Below, piece by piece: positions 1 to 10,467 of a DNA stretch of 64,000 nt. The translations under genes were made by a program, and so were the position numbers. Within the stretch, counting starts at the first letter, position 1, and the number at the start of each line of letters is the position of its first letter. A model generated the notes under the pieces. The model did not search any database. It worked only from the letters and a program-made list of their open reading frames with translations, and was not told where the DNA came from. Source of the DNA: Combretum micranthum. Lineage: Eukaryota; Streptophyta; Magnoliopsida; Myrtales; Combretaceae. Where the stretch lies: NCBI GenBank assembly GCA_024138025.1, contig JAMXBD010002804.1, positions 97,627 through 161,626 on the forward strand, read 5' to 3'.

Positions 1-640
1 TCGTTTCTTAGATTTTTATCTCCGAAATACGAATTTATGATTGATTTTCATTGAAGCTAATTGAGAAATTGCTTTTATGAATAGATCTATGCAATTGATA
101 AGATTTGTTCGTAATTATAGAGATAGGATAGCAAGAATCTTCAGTGATTATGGACTTTTCAATGAGTTCATGATCTTAATGTAATCTTAGGTTACTATTA
201 ATTAAGGCGAGATCCTAATTAATTAACCTAAGATTTGATAATTTGATAGATTCGAGAGAATTATCTTTTGGTTTAAGGAACTCAATAACTTGAGAATTCA
301 ATTATGATAATCTTCAGTTCTCAAGGATTCACATGATGAAATAGAAGTAGAATAAGACTTAGGTCGCTTTGATTTCTGGAATTGAACCTTGCTTTTTGCT
401 ATTAGTGATCCTTGCTTGCTTGTTTTTCAGTAGAATTATAGTAATTGTTTGTTGATAGTATAGAAAACAATCATTCTAATTAGGCGATTAGATAGTATAA
501 AAGAAGCCATTACTAGTAATTGTTCTTTCCCTGTGGATGACCTCGATCTTAATGCTATACGATATTTACGATAAATGCACTGCCTATTGCCTCGTGGTAT
601 AACTAAGAATAGGTTTTATAAATATTTGAGACTACGATTT
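1..640. repeat. Possible Gypsy-type LTR tail, decayed
   Basis: No open frame of note. The stretch around 530-600 (CCCTGTGGATGACCTCGAT and onward) resembles the junction text often seen near the ends of plant Gypsy (Athila/Tat-like) LTRs, where 'ccctgtggat...gacctcg' recurs. I see no matching second LTR, primer-binding site or TSD, so this is a weak family guess based on remembered motif style. Confidence 0.25.
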
Positions 641-644
641 GCAA

Positions 645-1110
645 CATCAGGTTTATTAACGTTACTCAACTCTACTTATTTTTATCCATATTATCATTTA
701 GTTTAGGCATTCTCATAAATGTGAACTAAATCATATTACTTCCCTTTAAGCATAAGTAAATATTACACTAATACCATTTACCCTATCAACTACCCAATGA
801 GCCACCTATAAGTTTATCACTGCATAATGATAAGAAGGTAGCCTAAGCACCTGACTACCATGTCGACATTGTCTAGCAAGGTTGTTGTTACTAAAACCAG
901 ATTAAACGACATAAAAACAAGGACATGCATCAATCAATTATTAGGTCATCTTCAATATTAGTTGATTTAATATGCCTGTCCTAATTATCACGCCCTGATG
1001 GTATCCTAGTAGTAGTAAACAAGCTACACTTGAATACTATAACTAGATGACCTTTAGAGAAGGACATATTTTCAAATAATAAGATCTTTTAGTTGCTTTG
1101 ATAATAAATG
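645..1110 (-). repeat. Decayed reverse-strand LTR fragment of the TGAAAT superfamily
   Basis: Read on the minus strand this aligns by eye with the middle of the LTRs described below. It has, in the same order as 33100-33430, the 'gaactaaatcat', 'ctatcaactaccca', 'accagattaaacg' and 'gcctgtcct' blocks. Many substitutions and indels separate it from those copies, so it is much older. No ends or TSD are visible. Confidence 0.5.
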
Positions 1111-1329
1111 ACAAAGACATATAAGCCATAAATTAGTAAAAAACTATCATCTCAATGCTTGAATATAATATTATAAACCGTACTATCTTTCTAAAAAGTC
1201 TCTAAATACATAACTGATAATCTAAATACTAACTAACTTAGACTAAATATAAAAGTAAGTAACTTATCTCATAATCTCCCATGAACCTCTAGTCTTAAAG
1301 TTCTTATTGAAGCTAAATTCTTGGAAGTA

Positions 1330-2190
1330 ACAAGCCATGGCCTAAGTGTAAACCTGAAAGGATTGTTGAAGTATGAGTGAAACTACAAGCTTAGTGAATT
1401 ACCTAAACTTACCACACATCAAGCATATTTATTAACAATCATATGAAATGCAACAATCAAGCATATGCACAAATACAAGCCTAGATAACCTGGAATCTAA
1501 AGTAGGATAAAGATTTACGCCCTCTCATTGAGGTTGAAGGAACACAATACTATGGCTCACCTACCTAAAAGAGACTAAGCATATAGGAAAACAACAATAC
1601 TCACTTTAATTATTACTTTAAATTTATCATATCTTTAACATTCATTTCCTATTTTTAGCTTTAGAAACGCCACTAAGTGTTGGTCATTTCAAAGCGATAC
1701 CATAAGTTACGTCCTTCACTCACCATTTAGTTTCTATGGTACCGACAGAACAAAGGTAATATTGCATAGAACTAATAACCTCTTTGTCTAGAAAAACCAA
1801 GCATTACCAGAGATCTAAAATACTAACACTTAGTAGGCTGTCACTTACTCAAATGCTACTTATGCAAATCGTGTAATGCATGTTCATTTCATTTATGGTA
1901 CCAGTAGTTTTTAATCAGATTTAAGGTGATCAATCATTTCATAGACAAGCAGCATGTTCATATAGAACTCTATTATTACTATTATTAAAGTAGCTCAGCA
2001 ATCAACAATTCATACAGTAAACAATTCCTGTAAACCTATACAGCAAGGTCATGTTATTATTTTTCATTTAAGACCAGCTAAGCTATAAGCACACACAATG
2101 TAATAAGTCTGAGTTACTCACCTGCTCATACTGGCTAATCGTAATAATCAACGGGGAAATCCTCATAAGTATCAAGGTAAACTATTAAGA
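1330..2190 (-). repeat. Reverse-strand repeat sharing a 'tttacgccctct' block with 21.5 kb and 23.85 kb
   Basis: The block at about 1525-1550 (GATTTACGCCCTCTCATTG then GAGGTTGAAGGA) recurs inverted at about 21475-21500 and in the same orientation at 23850 and 51205. This marks a second dispersed LTR-like family. Ends and internal coding domains are not visible. I infer LTR material from the shared layout, including a 'gagttactcac' segment near 2112. Confidence 0.4.
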
Positions 2191-2199
2191 TGAATAAAT

Positions 2200-2680
2200 A
2201 TATTCATCAATACAACATAAATTATATAATTAAACTCCTATGAGTGTCTAAGTTTCATATATTGATATTTGGTTTTCTTTTTATTACTATAATTGTCCTT
2301 TAATGGTCCTATGATAACAATTATTATTTAATATTTATTTTCATTTTGCTTTTCTTGATCTTATTTGATATTTATATATTTTTATTGGGTAGTTGTAGAA
2401 TTTGTATTCAGTTGATTGATATCTTATCATTAATATTATCATCACTTTTATATTGTTCATTAGTTAACCTATTATAGTAACTAATATTTATTTTATATCA
2501 TTTAGTTTCGTCGTGTTTCTCTTAATTTGTCTTTATAGTATTACCTAATTATTTTAGAAATGACATTGTTTGATATTTTAGTTTATCTTAAATTTCCATT
2601 CATATACGTTTGCCAATATAAGTTGAGTTTTAAACAATTATCCTAATTTATTCTTATTTGTAAAGTATAATAATATTAGC
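2200..2680. other. AT-rich stretch, nothing recognised
   Basis: Very AT-rich with no supported gene, RNA or transposon end. Confidence 0.5.
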
Positions 2681-2683
2681 AAT

Positions 2684-2701
2684 AATGATGATGATGATGA
2701 T

Positions 2702-2740
<39 letters not shown>

Positions 2741-2776
2741 AATAATAATAATAATAATAATAATTATTATTATTAT
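2684..2776. repeat. Compound trinucleotide microsatellite (GAT)n(AAC)n(AAT)n(ATT)n
   Basis: Uninterrupted ATG/GAT triplets run into about a dozen AAC units, then AAT units and a short ATT run. The AAT and ATT blocks are complementary, so the end can fold back on itself. The open frame here (runs of Thr and Ile) is only a translation of the microsatellite. Confidence 0.95.
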
Positions 2777-3000
2777 TTTAAATACAAGCCAAGAGAAACA
2801 CGGCTGCAGCCATGTACTTCTGGAAACACAGCCTCATGGAAAAATAGAAAGCCAAGAGGAACACGTGGAGTTCACCACCCGTGTCCAACCCGTGCTCTTT
2901 TCTGGATTCAATATTCTTCATTCTCTATGCGATTTTGATCCATTTTCTTATGATTTTCTACATCTAACTTGTTTTTAAATTATTCCTAATTATTTTTACA
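2777..3000. other. Short less AT-rich stretch, no gene
   Basis: Contains a GC-richer patch (CACGGCTGCAGCCATG) that could be a remnant of the palindrome-rich part of an LTR. I cannot support more. Confidence 0.25.
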
Positions 3001-3032
3001 TGATATATATATATATATACACACACACACAT
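3001..3032. repeat. (AT)n(AC)n microsatellite
   Basis: A run of TA dinucleotides passes directly into AC dinucleotides. Confidence 0.9.
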
Positions 3033-4585
3033 AACACATCCTACAACTTTTCAACATGTACATAATCCTTGTTTTATGAATACAAAGAGTGTAACTAGGG
3101 TTTATCAATGTTTACCTTGTTGGGATTGATATGGACATTTTAAACTCCATTCTTGAGCTAGTTTCGAACCTATGATTAACAAAACATTATTTAAGACAAT
3201 GTTCAAGTTATATCTAATCCCAAAATGAATTTTACTCTTACCTTTTTTGTTCCTTTCCCAAGCTTGTTGTTGTGTTTTAATGGAGTTGAGTAGGTATGTT
3301 CTTATTGTTGTTGTTGGATGATCTTATGCATGATTTAGGGTTGTGTTTGTATGTGTTTTGAGTTGTTGTTGTTGTTGGGGTTAAATGTAAGTTAATGGAT
3401 TTGGAGTTTATTCATTAAGTGTTATGTATATATCTTAATGGAGAATGCAACATACAACTTGGTCAACAAGAGCAATTTTCCCCACCATTTGGCTTGTCTT
3501 TCATGCCCTTTCCTTGTATTAAATGAGAGTCCCACTTGGTATTGTCTCATTGGTTTATATGTGATTTGTACTTGACTTTTGTTGCCTAATTTTACTCCTT
3601 GCATTGCAGCTTTTAGCTGAGAAGACTGAAGAGATTTCCATTCGTAAGTTGGCATAATTTACACCGCATATACACATATATTAATATAATATTAGTTAGT
3701 TAATGATTATCTTAATTTTAGGATAGTTTATTAAGTTAAACGGATACAATTAGGACAGTTAATTGAGATTTCTATCTTCAAAAATTTATATAAAGCTTCC
3801 ACAAATTTTCTAGGTTATTATCGGGTTCAACTTTAGGTTTAAAGTTGACACAATTAATTATTTTTAGAGTTTTATCTCACCCTATTAAGGTTTTCAAAAC
3901 TCAATAGGTTAATTTTTGTTTCAGTCTCTAATAGCTTTAGACTCTAATAATTAGAATAATAGTGTGATCTAAATATCTATTTGGAGTTTAGATTATGAGT
4001 TATGGATCTGTTTTGTTTTTATTGTGTATTTATAACATCAATGGTTTATCTTTAAGTTATCATTTTCTATCTATAAACGTAATTGGTTATTTACTCTTTA
4101 TCACATTCAAAATCTTAACCAAATTATTCTTATATCTTGAGTTTTCGATATCTAATATGAAATCTTATTAGTAGCATTTAATACTATCTAAAAAACTTTG
4201 TTGTAAGGTTTAAAACTATACACAAGCTCACTACTACTCGTAGTTTTATTCTAGAGTTTTTGTTAAGTTTAATATTAACCATCTATTTTCTATTTTCATA
4301 TTTTATCTATTTCTATTTTTATAAAAAATCTCGAGGTTTACACTAACACTCATCATACATGTTACTACATACCTATTTGAAATGGTGTATCTTGCAAAGG
4401 ATTAGAAATTGGCACAAACAAGCAAAAGAATTTGTTTCAAATAAATTTATTTATATGAGATTCAAATATTCTTCTATCTATAAAATCATATGTAATTATT
4501 TACTTAATCAAGTTCAAGTCTTATATAACTCTATATATTTAACTAAAATTAAAATTTTATTTTATTTTATTTTTTTAATAAAAGA
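3033..4585. other. No gene; AT-rich, probably old transposon debris
   Basis: Contains GTTGTTGTT-rich text near 3300-3380. Frames are short and broken and match no family I recognise. Confidence 0.4.
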
Positions 4586-4589
4586 TATA

Positions 4590-5940
4590 AGGCATGGATC
4601 ACGCTCGTGATGGAGGCTGTAATGGTCACCATGGGCCTCATCACACCTATGATCAGGGAAAGAAAAGTGGTCAGAGAAGATTATGCCCCTTATCGTGGCC
4701 ATGATCTAGGCTGTTTTAACTTGCTAAAAGAAAACAGAGGAGATCACGGGTCAAATCATACCTGTGATCAACAAGAAATTTTAAAACAGATATGATCATG
4801 ACCTTTAGTATGCATGTGACCAACAAGGTTTTAGCTCAATGCTTATTCAAAATTTTTGAATCTTACATCCCATAATTGGCTACTAAGATCCTATTTCTAG
4901 CCAAAAAAAAAAAAAAAATGTCAATACTAACTTATAAACATAATATCAAGCATTATCATGTTCATACATATACTTACTACACATGCATATGCGTAACATT
5001 ACTTCCATTTAACAAACATAACTTTATCATACATGTTCTTGAGTTCTAACTATCAACTTCATCACCAAAGCTTTACTTATCCATCCGCAACAACATCAAT
5101 AATCTTAACTCAACATATAAACTAAGTAAATTCACTTATCTTACCAAAATTTTAAAGTCACAAATATAGCAAAACACCTTAATATCATTTTATAACTAGT
5201 ATTCTTGATTCTACAACTTCTTCATACACATCATTATACCATATTTCCATCAATCATTTCACCAAAATACTTAGTGTACACATATATAATTACATTTCTA
5301 TTTCCACATAAATGTCCATACCATATTTCCATCAATCATTTCACCGAATACTTAGTGTACACATATATAATTACATTTCTATTTCCACATAAATGTCCAT
5401 ATAGCATTAATTTATCAATATCACCAAAAGTTCTACTTTTATTTAACATCAATGTCATCAAGAACATATATTTAAAACAATTAGCGAAAAGAATCTATTA
5501 TACTTAATTGTTTAGTAATAACTATCAACCAATTCTTTCACTTACTTAATTCCTTGGTTTGGTTTCCACTTCAATTTGTCTTCTATCTTAGTTCCTCACT
5601 TAAGATCTTGTGTGCTATGGTTTAGAGAGGGTTTTGATGTTGGAATTTTGAGAGTTTTGAAAGAGAAATAAGTGGATTTAGAAAAAGAAGAAAAATTGCA
5701 GCTAAATGAATTGGGAAAGGAAGATTAGGGTTTTCTAAACTTTCATGTGCTTGGATTTTGCGATGTTGGCTTGGGTTAGCTTAAGAGAAAGGAGAAATGG
5801 GCTAACAGTTTATAATAGTTCATGAAATCAAATTCAAATGAAATGTTTTGAAGTAAAATAAATAGTTAAGCATATTATAATTAAAACTACATTATTTAAT
5901 TTCTATTATCAATTTATTTCGTCTAATTTTTTTTCATATT
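4590..5940 (-). repeat. Decayed reverse-strand LTR remnant
   Basis: A GC-richer island with self-complementary TGATCA/ATGATC words (4600-4800) is followed by AT-rich DNA. From 5560 to 5790 comes a purine-rich block that, on the minus strand, resembles the pyrimidine-rich leader of the LTRs at 34600 and 19900. The layout (GC island, then leader) matches the LTR superfamily but the sequence is diverged, and no TSD was found. Confidence 0.35.
5238..5400. repeat. Tandem duplication of an 82-bp unit
   Basis: Units 5238-5319 and 5320-5400 are almost identical, both starting ACCATATTTCCATCAATC and ending CACATAAATGTCCAT. They differ mainly by a small change (CCAAAATAC against CCGAATAC). This is a recent local duplication in non-coding DNA. 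Confidence 0.95.
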
Positions 5941-5948
5941 CCCAAATT

Positions 5949-7837
5949 CCTAATGTTGGTCCCGAAAATAATCAAGAAGGGGGGTTGAATTGATTATTTC
6001 AGAAAATTAAAATTTTTGCCTTTTAAAAACAATCCCCTTTGATTTTAAGTTAAGAGAACAATATGAACAATTAAACAACAATAACATAAACTATGGAAAT
6101 ATAATAGAGAAGGGATAAGAAAATCAGGCAGATATTTATAGTGGTTCCGCCTTGTGCGTCAGTCCACTCTTCCAGCTTCGAGCCGAGGATCTCGATATCG
6201 TTCGGGTTTTGTTCTACTATATCTAATAAAAACAATTACTAGCTTGTACAATTCTCTCTGCTCGATTCTCACAGCTATCTTTTAGCCTCAATCGATCTAC
6301 AGAGCCTAAACTAGAAATTGAACTAATTCACTTGAAGACAACAACAAGTTGCTTCAATTAATTAAAAGACAAATGTAAAGATTGCAATAATAATTGCTAC
6401 AATTATGCACGTAGAAATAGTAAAGAAAGTGTGCTTTTTCAACTCTTGATATTTCTCGGTTAAAGTTCAATCAACTCTCAGTTTTTTGTTTTTCTCTTTC
6501 TGTGTCAAGTTTTGCGTCTCACTCTTCTTTTTAACTCTGTTCACTTCTCATGTTATTCTAACGTTTTGAACTTGTTGTGCTTGAGATAAGATAAATATCC
6601 CAAAAATCTCGGATGAAAATCTGTGCCTTCTTATCCTTAATTTGATTTATCAACCGTTGCTGATATTCTTCAAGAGATAATCTCGTTCTTTTTCTTTAGT
6701 TCCAGTATTTGAATTTGAATGCTAAAGTAAGATAAGATCTGCTTGAATTTCGTGATCTGAGATGATCCACTTGTTTTCTGTTTGAAAACTTCTGATAAAG
6801 TTGATCTTGAAGATAAATCTGGAGAACTGTTGCTGATTGCTGATATCACGGTCTTCAACGTGATCTTCGTGTGTTATCTACTTAAGGATAACATTGTTCT
6901 TATTTTGATTTTCTTAAAATTATCCAACTTGTATTTGTTTCTATCTTGAGAAAAAACAGAAAACATAACTGTTCTAACTTCAAATCATCTTATCGTTAAT
7001 CAACTGTAGCTTCTGTTTCTTTATTTCCAGAAACTTTCTTTGATAGAAAAATAATCAATCCGATAGTTTATTTGATCTCCTAGGATAATCCAACTTTAGT
7101 GGAACTAAGTATACTGTCCGAATATACTTATTATCTCGGAGCTACGTCTTCAAATTATTAATCTTTTCATAAATAAATGTAGATCTTGTTTGAGAAGATA
7201 AACAGTAACCATCTTTATCTCAGAATTACAGCTGAAGTTTCTTGAAAAAGTTCTGTAACAACTTCTGTGTTTCTGGAAACTATCTTCAATTCAGAATGGT
7301 TGCTTTGAGTTTCTCCCAAAGGTTCTGTAAAAGGTTCTGTGTTTCTGGGATTGTTTTATACCTTAAGTATCTTTCTGGAAAACATTATGTGTACCTTTTT
7401 CTTATCATCTGAAATCCTTATATCGTATGACAACTCTTGTCTAACTTGTTTATGTCTAAGATTTAATATCATTCAGGGTCTGTTTGGATTGTCTGTTTTT
7501 CATCTGTATCTGTATCTTTTTTAAAATGATATGTATAAATATATCCGATTTACATCTAAATTTTATCTATATTTGTTCTATTTGATCTTTTGATGAGAAC
7601 TGTCAACTTTTTTTTATCTATATCTATTTCTTGATAAGTAATTTATTAGTAAAAAGTTTGAAAAAGTGTCTGTATCTGTCGGAAAAAAGCCAAAACAAAC
7701 AGACCCTCAATCTTATATATTTGCTCAACAACTTTACCAAAATTCTATATAAAATTCTGCACACTCATAGAGTAGTTAGTTCATTGAGTATTTTGTTATC
7801 ATCAAAACTCTTAGATATTTAGAGAATCAACACCTAA
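5949..7837 (+). mobile_element. Copia-like solo LTR with 5-bp TSD (CCTAA)
   Basis: The LTR proper runs 5954-7832, starting TGTTGGTCCC and ending GAATCAACA. It is flanked by a perfect CCTAA duplication at 5949-5953 and 7833-7837. Near its start is the 'aagaaggggggttgaattg' text and then 'tttatagtggttc', which I associate with LTRs of the SIRE/Maximus group of plant Copia elements; that family call is from memory of motif style. No gag or pol sequence lies next to it, so it is a solo LTR left by LTR-LTR recombination. A MITE sits inside it at 7476-7706, so the LTR itself is about 1.65 kb. Confidence 0.85.
7476..7706. mobile_element. 231-bp MITE, PIF/Harbinger-like, nested in the solo LTR
   Basis: The ends are inverted repeats: GGGTCTGTTTGGATTG at the left, and GGGTCTGTTTGTTTTGG when the right end is read on the other strand. 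A longer inner match covers the 'cagatacaga' text. The flanks carry a 3-bp TCA on both sides (7473-7475 and 7707-7709). Small size, GGGTCTGTTTGG ends and a 3-bp duplication fit a Tourist/Harbinger-type MITE, although TCA is not the classic TWA target. Confidence 0.75.
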
Positions 7838-8080
7838 TCACACAAATATTTTTATGGCTTATTTCACTAAACTATTTATGACCAATTTCTATATTAGCCC
7901 ATATCAAAGGTCAAAATCATTCATTCATTTATACTATTTGACTATCACTATCTAATTAACCAAGTAGAAAGTTTAAGGTATTTCACCAAATATCTAAGTA
8001 CACCACCCATCCACCTTCTGTAACATTAGCATCACCAGACCAACCCATTTGTCCAACCAAGTTTGATTTAACCACGCTTT
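7838..8080. other. Spacer, nothing recognised
   Basis: AT-rich, without frames or repeats that I can name. Confidence 0.5.
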
Positions 8081-8124
8081 AATGTGTGTGTGTGTGTGTG
8101 TGTGTAACAATGAAAATAAACACA

Positions 8125-8156
<32 letters not shown>

Positions 8157-8158
8157 AA
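8081..8158. repeat. (TG)n and (ATG)n microsatellites
   Basis: About a dozen TG dinucleotides at 8082-8105 and about eleven GAT/ATG triplets at 8124-8158, separated by 20 bp. The reverse-strand frames with His-Thr or Ile-Ser runs are translations of these repeats. Confidence 0.95.
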
Positions 8159-8521
8159 TGACGACGATAAAATGGTAATTGAACTTTCGTAAAAGAGCAA
8201 TCATGTACCTAAAGTTTAGTTTTGAACAATTTAGTACATGAACAAAATTTTCGTTGATATTTCTCATACCTAAATTTTGATTTTAAACAATTTGGTAACT
8301 GAACAAATTTTTTATGGATTTTTCGATACATCATTTCACTTACTTTATGCATGAAAAAAGTCAACGAAAAGTTTGTTCAGGTACCGAATTGTTCAAAACC
8401 AGATTTTAGGTATGAAAAATGTCAACGAAAATTTTGTTTAGATATCAAATTGTTTAAAACCAAACTTCAGGTACTTGATTGTCTTTTATGAAAGTTCAGG
8501 TACCATTTTCGTCATTTACCC
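8152..8521. mobile_element. Foldback MITE, left member of a pair
   Basis: The two halves are inverted copies of each other. The left reads ...AAAATGGTAATTGAACTTTC..., and the right end read on the other strand is GGGTAAATGACGAAAATGG then TACCTGAACTTTC. The 'ggtatgaaaaa(t)gtcaacgaaaa' words recur in both arms. The left terminus merges with the GAT microsatellite, so its exact start and TSD are uncertain. The same family recurs at 17655-18010. Confidence 0.75.
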
Positions 8522-8702
8522 TAATAATAATGTACATGTTGTACAATATTACACAAATATGTACAATATCAATATTTTTTTATGTACACATAATACCCAT
8601 TTTATTATGCATTTTGTATATTATACATGATGTATGTTACATTATGTGATTTCATTTTAACATGAAATTATATGCATGATTTGTAATGATATATAAATGT
8701 AT

Positions 8703-9600
8703 AAAGTAAGTTACACCAATGTATCAAAACGTTTGAGGATAAGTTCATTTTTTGTCATAACGTTTCAAATATTTAAAAAGAAGTCAAAACATTTGCATTA
8801 GTGGTTCATTTCAGGTCATCTTAACGAACCGTTAGTCACTCCATTGGATGTTGTTATAAAAGACCTGTTAAATGCAACGATGGATGACATGTTAGCTAAA
8901 AATAATAATTTTAAATTGCTAGTTTATTATGAAATTTGATCATTAAAAAACAAAAGAAGAGGAAAACGCTCAATATTATCAAGGCAAAACCACACACCAG
9001 ATAAAGCACATCGTCCTTTAACCCAAATAAAAAACTAAAACACACCTAAGCTGCTGCAACATGAAACCTTAAGTATGATTCACCCTAAATAACAGTGAAA
9101 TCTCAATCATACTTTAGACCCCTTACTTTGCTCGTCGCCTGCACACAATTGGATCTCAATTTTCACATTCAAAGCGATTATGGACTCACTTGTAGGTATT
9201 TGTCGCTTTCTCTTTTTCATGTTGTTTTATGTGTTGACTTGAAATTTTTAGAGTTTTTTTTTGCAAGTGTTAATGAAAGAATGAAACTTTAGTTGACATT
9301 ATGGGGGTTTGTGTGAATGTGCCTAAGATTCTGCACGATTGTACTCATCTAGAAATAACCCTAACCCTAACCTTAACCCTAACCCTAACTCTAACCTTGA
9401 ATTCATAGTGTAGTTTTGGGTTTTGAACTTGCAATGTTTATAGAGACTATGATTTCTTAGATATGTGAACTTAGAACTCTAACCCCAACCGTCAATGTAG
9501 TAAATTTGAGTTGGCAAATACAGGTTTGGGTTTGGGTAAATACTTAGCTCTCTCTCTCTCCTCTCTCGCTCTTTCTCATGTGGAGGATTGGGATTTTGGT
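8703..9600 (+). repeat. Left long terminal inverted repeat of MULE-1
   Basis: It pairs with about 16350-17208 on the opposite strand. Shared landmarks in order are TTGCATTAGTGGTTCATTTC, 'agtcactccattgga', 'ttataaaagacc', 'cttaagtatgattca', 'ggtatttgtcgctttctctt', the CCCTAA tract, 'gttggcaaatacaggtttgg', a CT-rich run and 'gaggattgggatt'. Identity is good in the outer part and lower inward. Confidence 0.85.
9350..9405 (+). repeat. Telomere-like CCCTAA tract in the left TIR
   Basis: About seven imperfect six-base units of AACCCT/AACCTT/AACTCT. The period is 6 (TTAGGG type) rather than the 7-base TTTAGGG usual in plants. A shorter inverted partner lies at about 16608-16632 in the other TIR, so it belongs to the transposon and is not a chromosome end. 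Confidence 0.85.
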
Positions 9601-10467
9601 GGTAGAGTTATATTGGAGTTATGATCAGAAAAATGAACAAGATGCCCCGCTCTGTCTCTCTCTTTGTCAATTCAACTTTGTGGAGGGAAGTTTTGGTTTG
9701 GATTTTCTAGTGTAGATATTACAATTTAGGGAACTGAGTCTGCAATGGATTTAGGTTCGATGTTGGAGTTCATGGGGTTTATGATGGGTTGTGGTTTATT
9801 TTAGCAATTTGATATTAGTATGTATGCGTTTGGTTTCGATTAAAATGGTTATGGTGTTCGTGTGTCGTCGAATTAGTGCTCGCATTTCTATTTGGTTTGT
9901 TTTCGTGTTTCATTTGCTATTTTGGTGTTAGTTGTGTTTTGGTTTGTTTATATTTATAAATTAATGGTTGCATTTGGTATGTGTCAAAGTAGGATCCATT
10001 TTCAACAAGTAAAATTTTTAAGAGATATAAATTCTTCTCTTTTAAGGTCCTCTCTTTTGAAAGACTATACTCATCGTGCGCTTGATTAATTTGATTGTTG
10101 CTTTGGTTATTTGTCTTTTCCATCTTTATTCTTTTATCTACTCATATTCTCCTTCATTTATTCTTGTTTTTGGTATCAATTTTTTTCAATTCTGTTTGTT
10201 TATTTTGTTCTATTCCTGTTATTTTGTTTAATATAGGAAATGTCAAAGTATGAATTGATTATTATGTGTGAAATTTAACTTGAATGTTGTCCTCACCTTA
10301 GCACTTAGAGATTTCAGTATCCTATCAGCATGTTGTATTGAAGTATAGTACAATGATCATGTTGATAAGTATTTTTAATTGCGATAGAATGAACATCTTA
10401 TTTTCTAATTACACATAGGAGGACTTAAACTTACGCTTTCTTATCTTCATCATTTCAGGTATTGCTA

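Noticed and set aside
2685..2978. 97-residue frame with Thr and Ile runs
   Set aside because: It is a translation of the compound microsatellite and its flank; no domain.
9350..9405. A true telomere or chromosome end
   Set aside because: The tract is short and imperfect, and has an inverted partner inside the other TIR of MULE-1.
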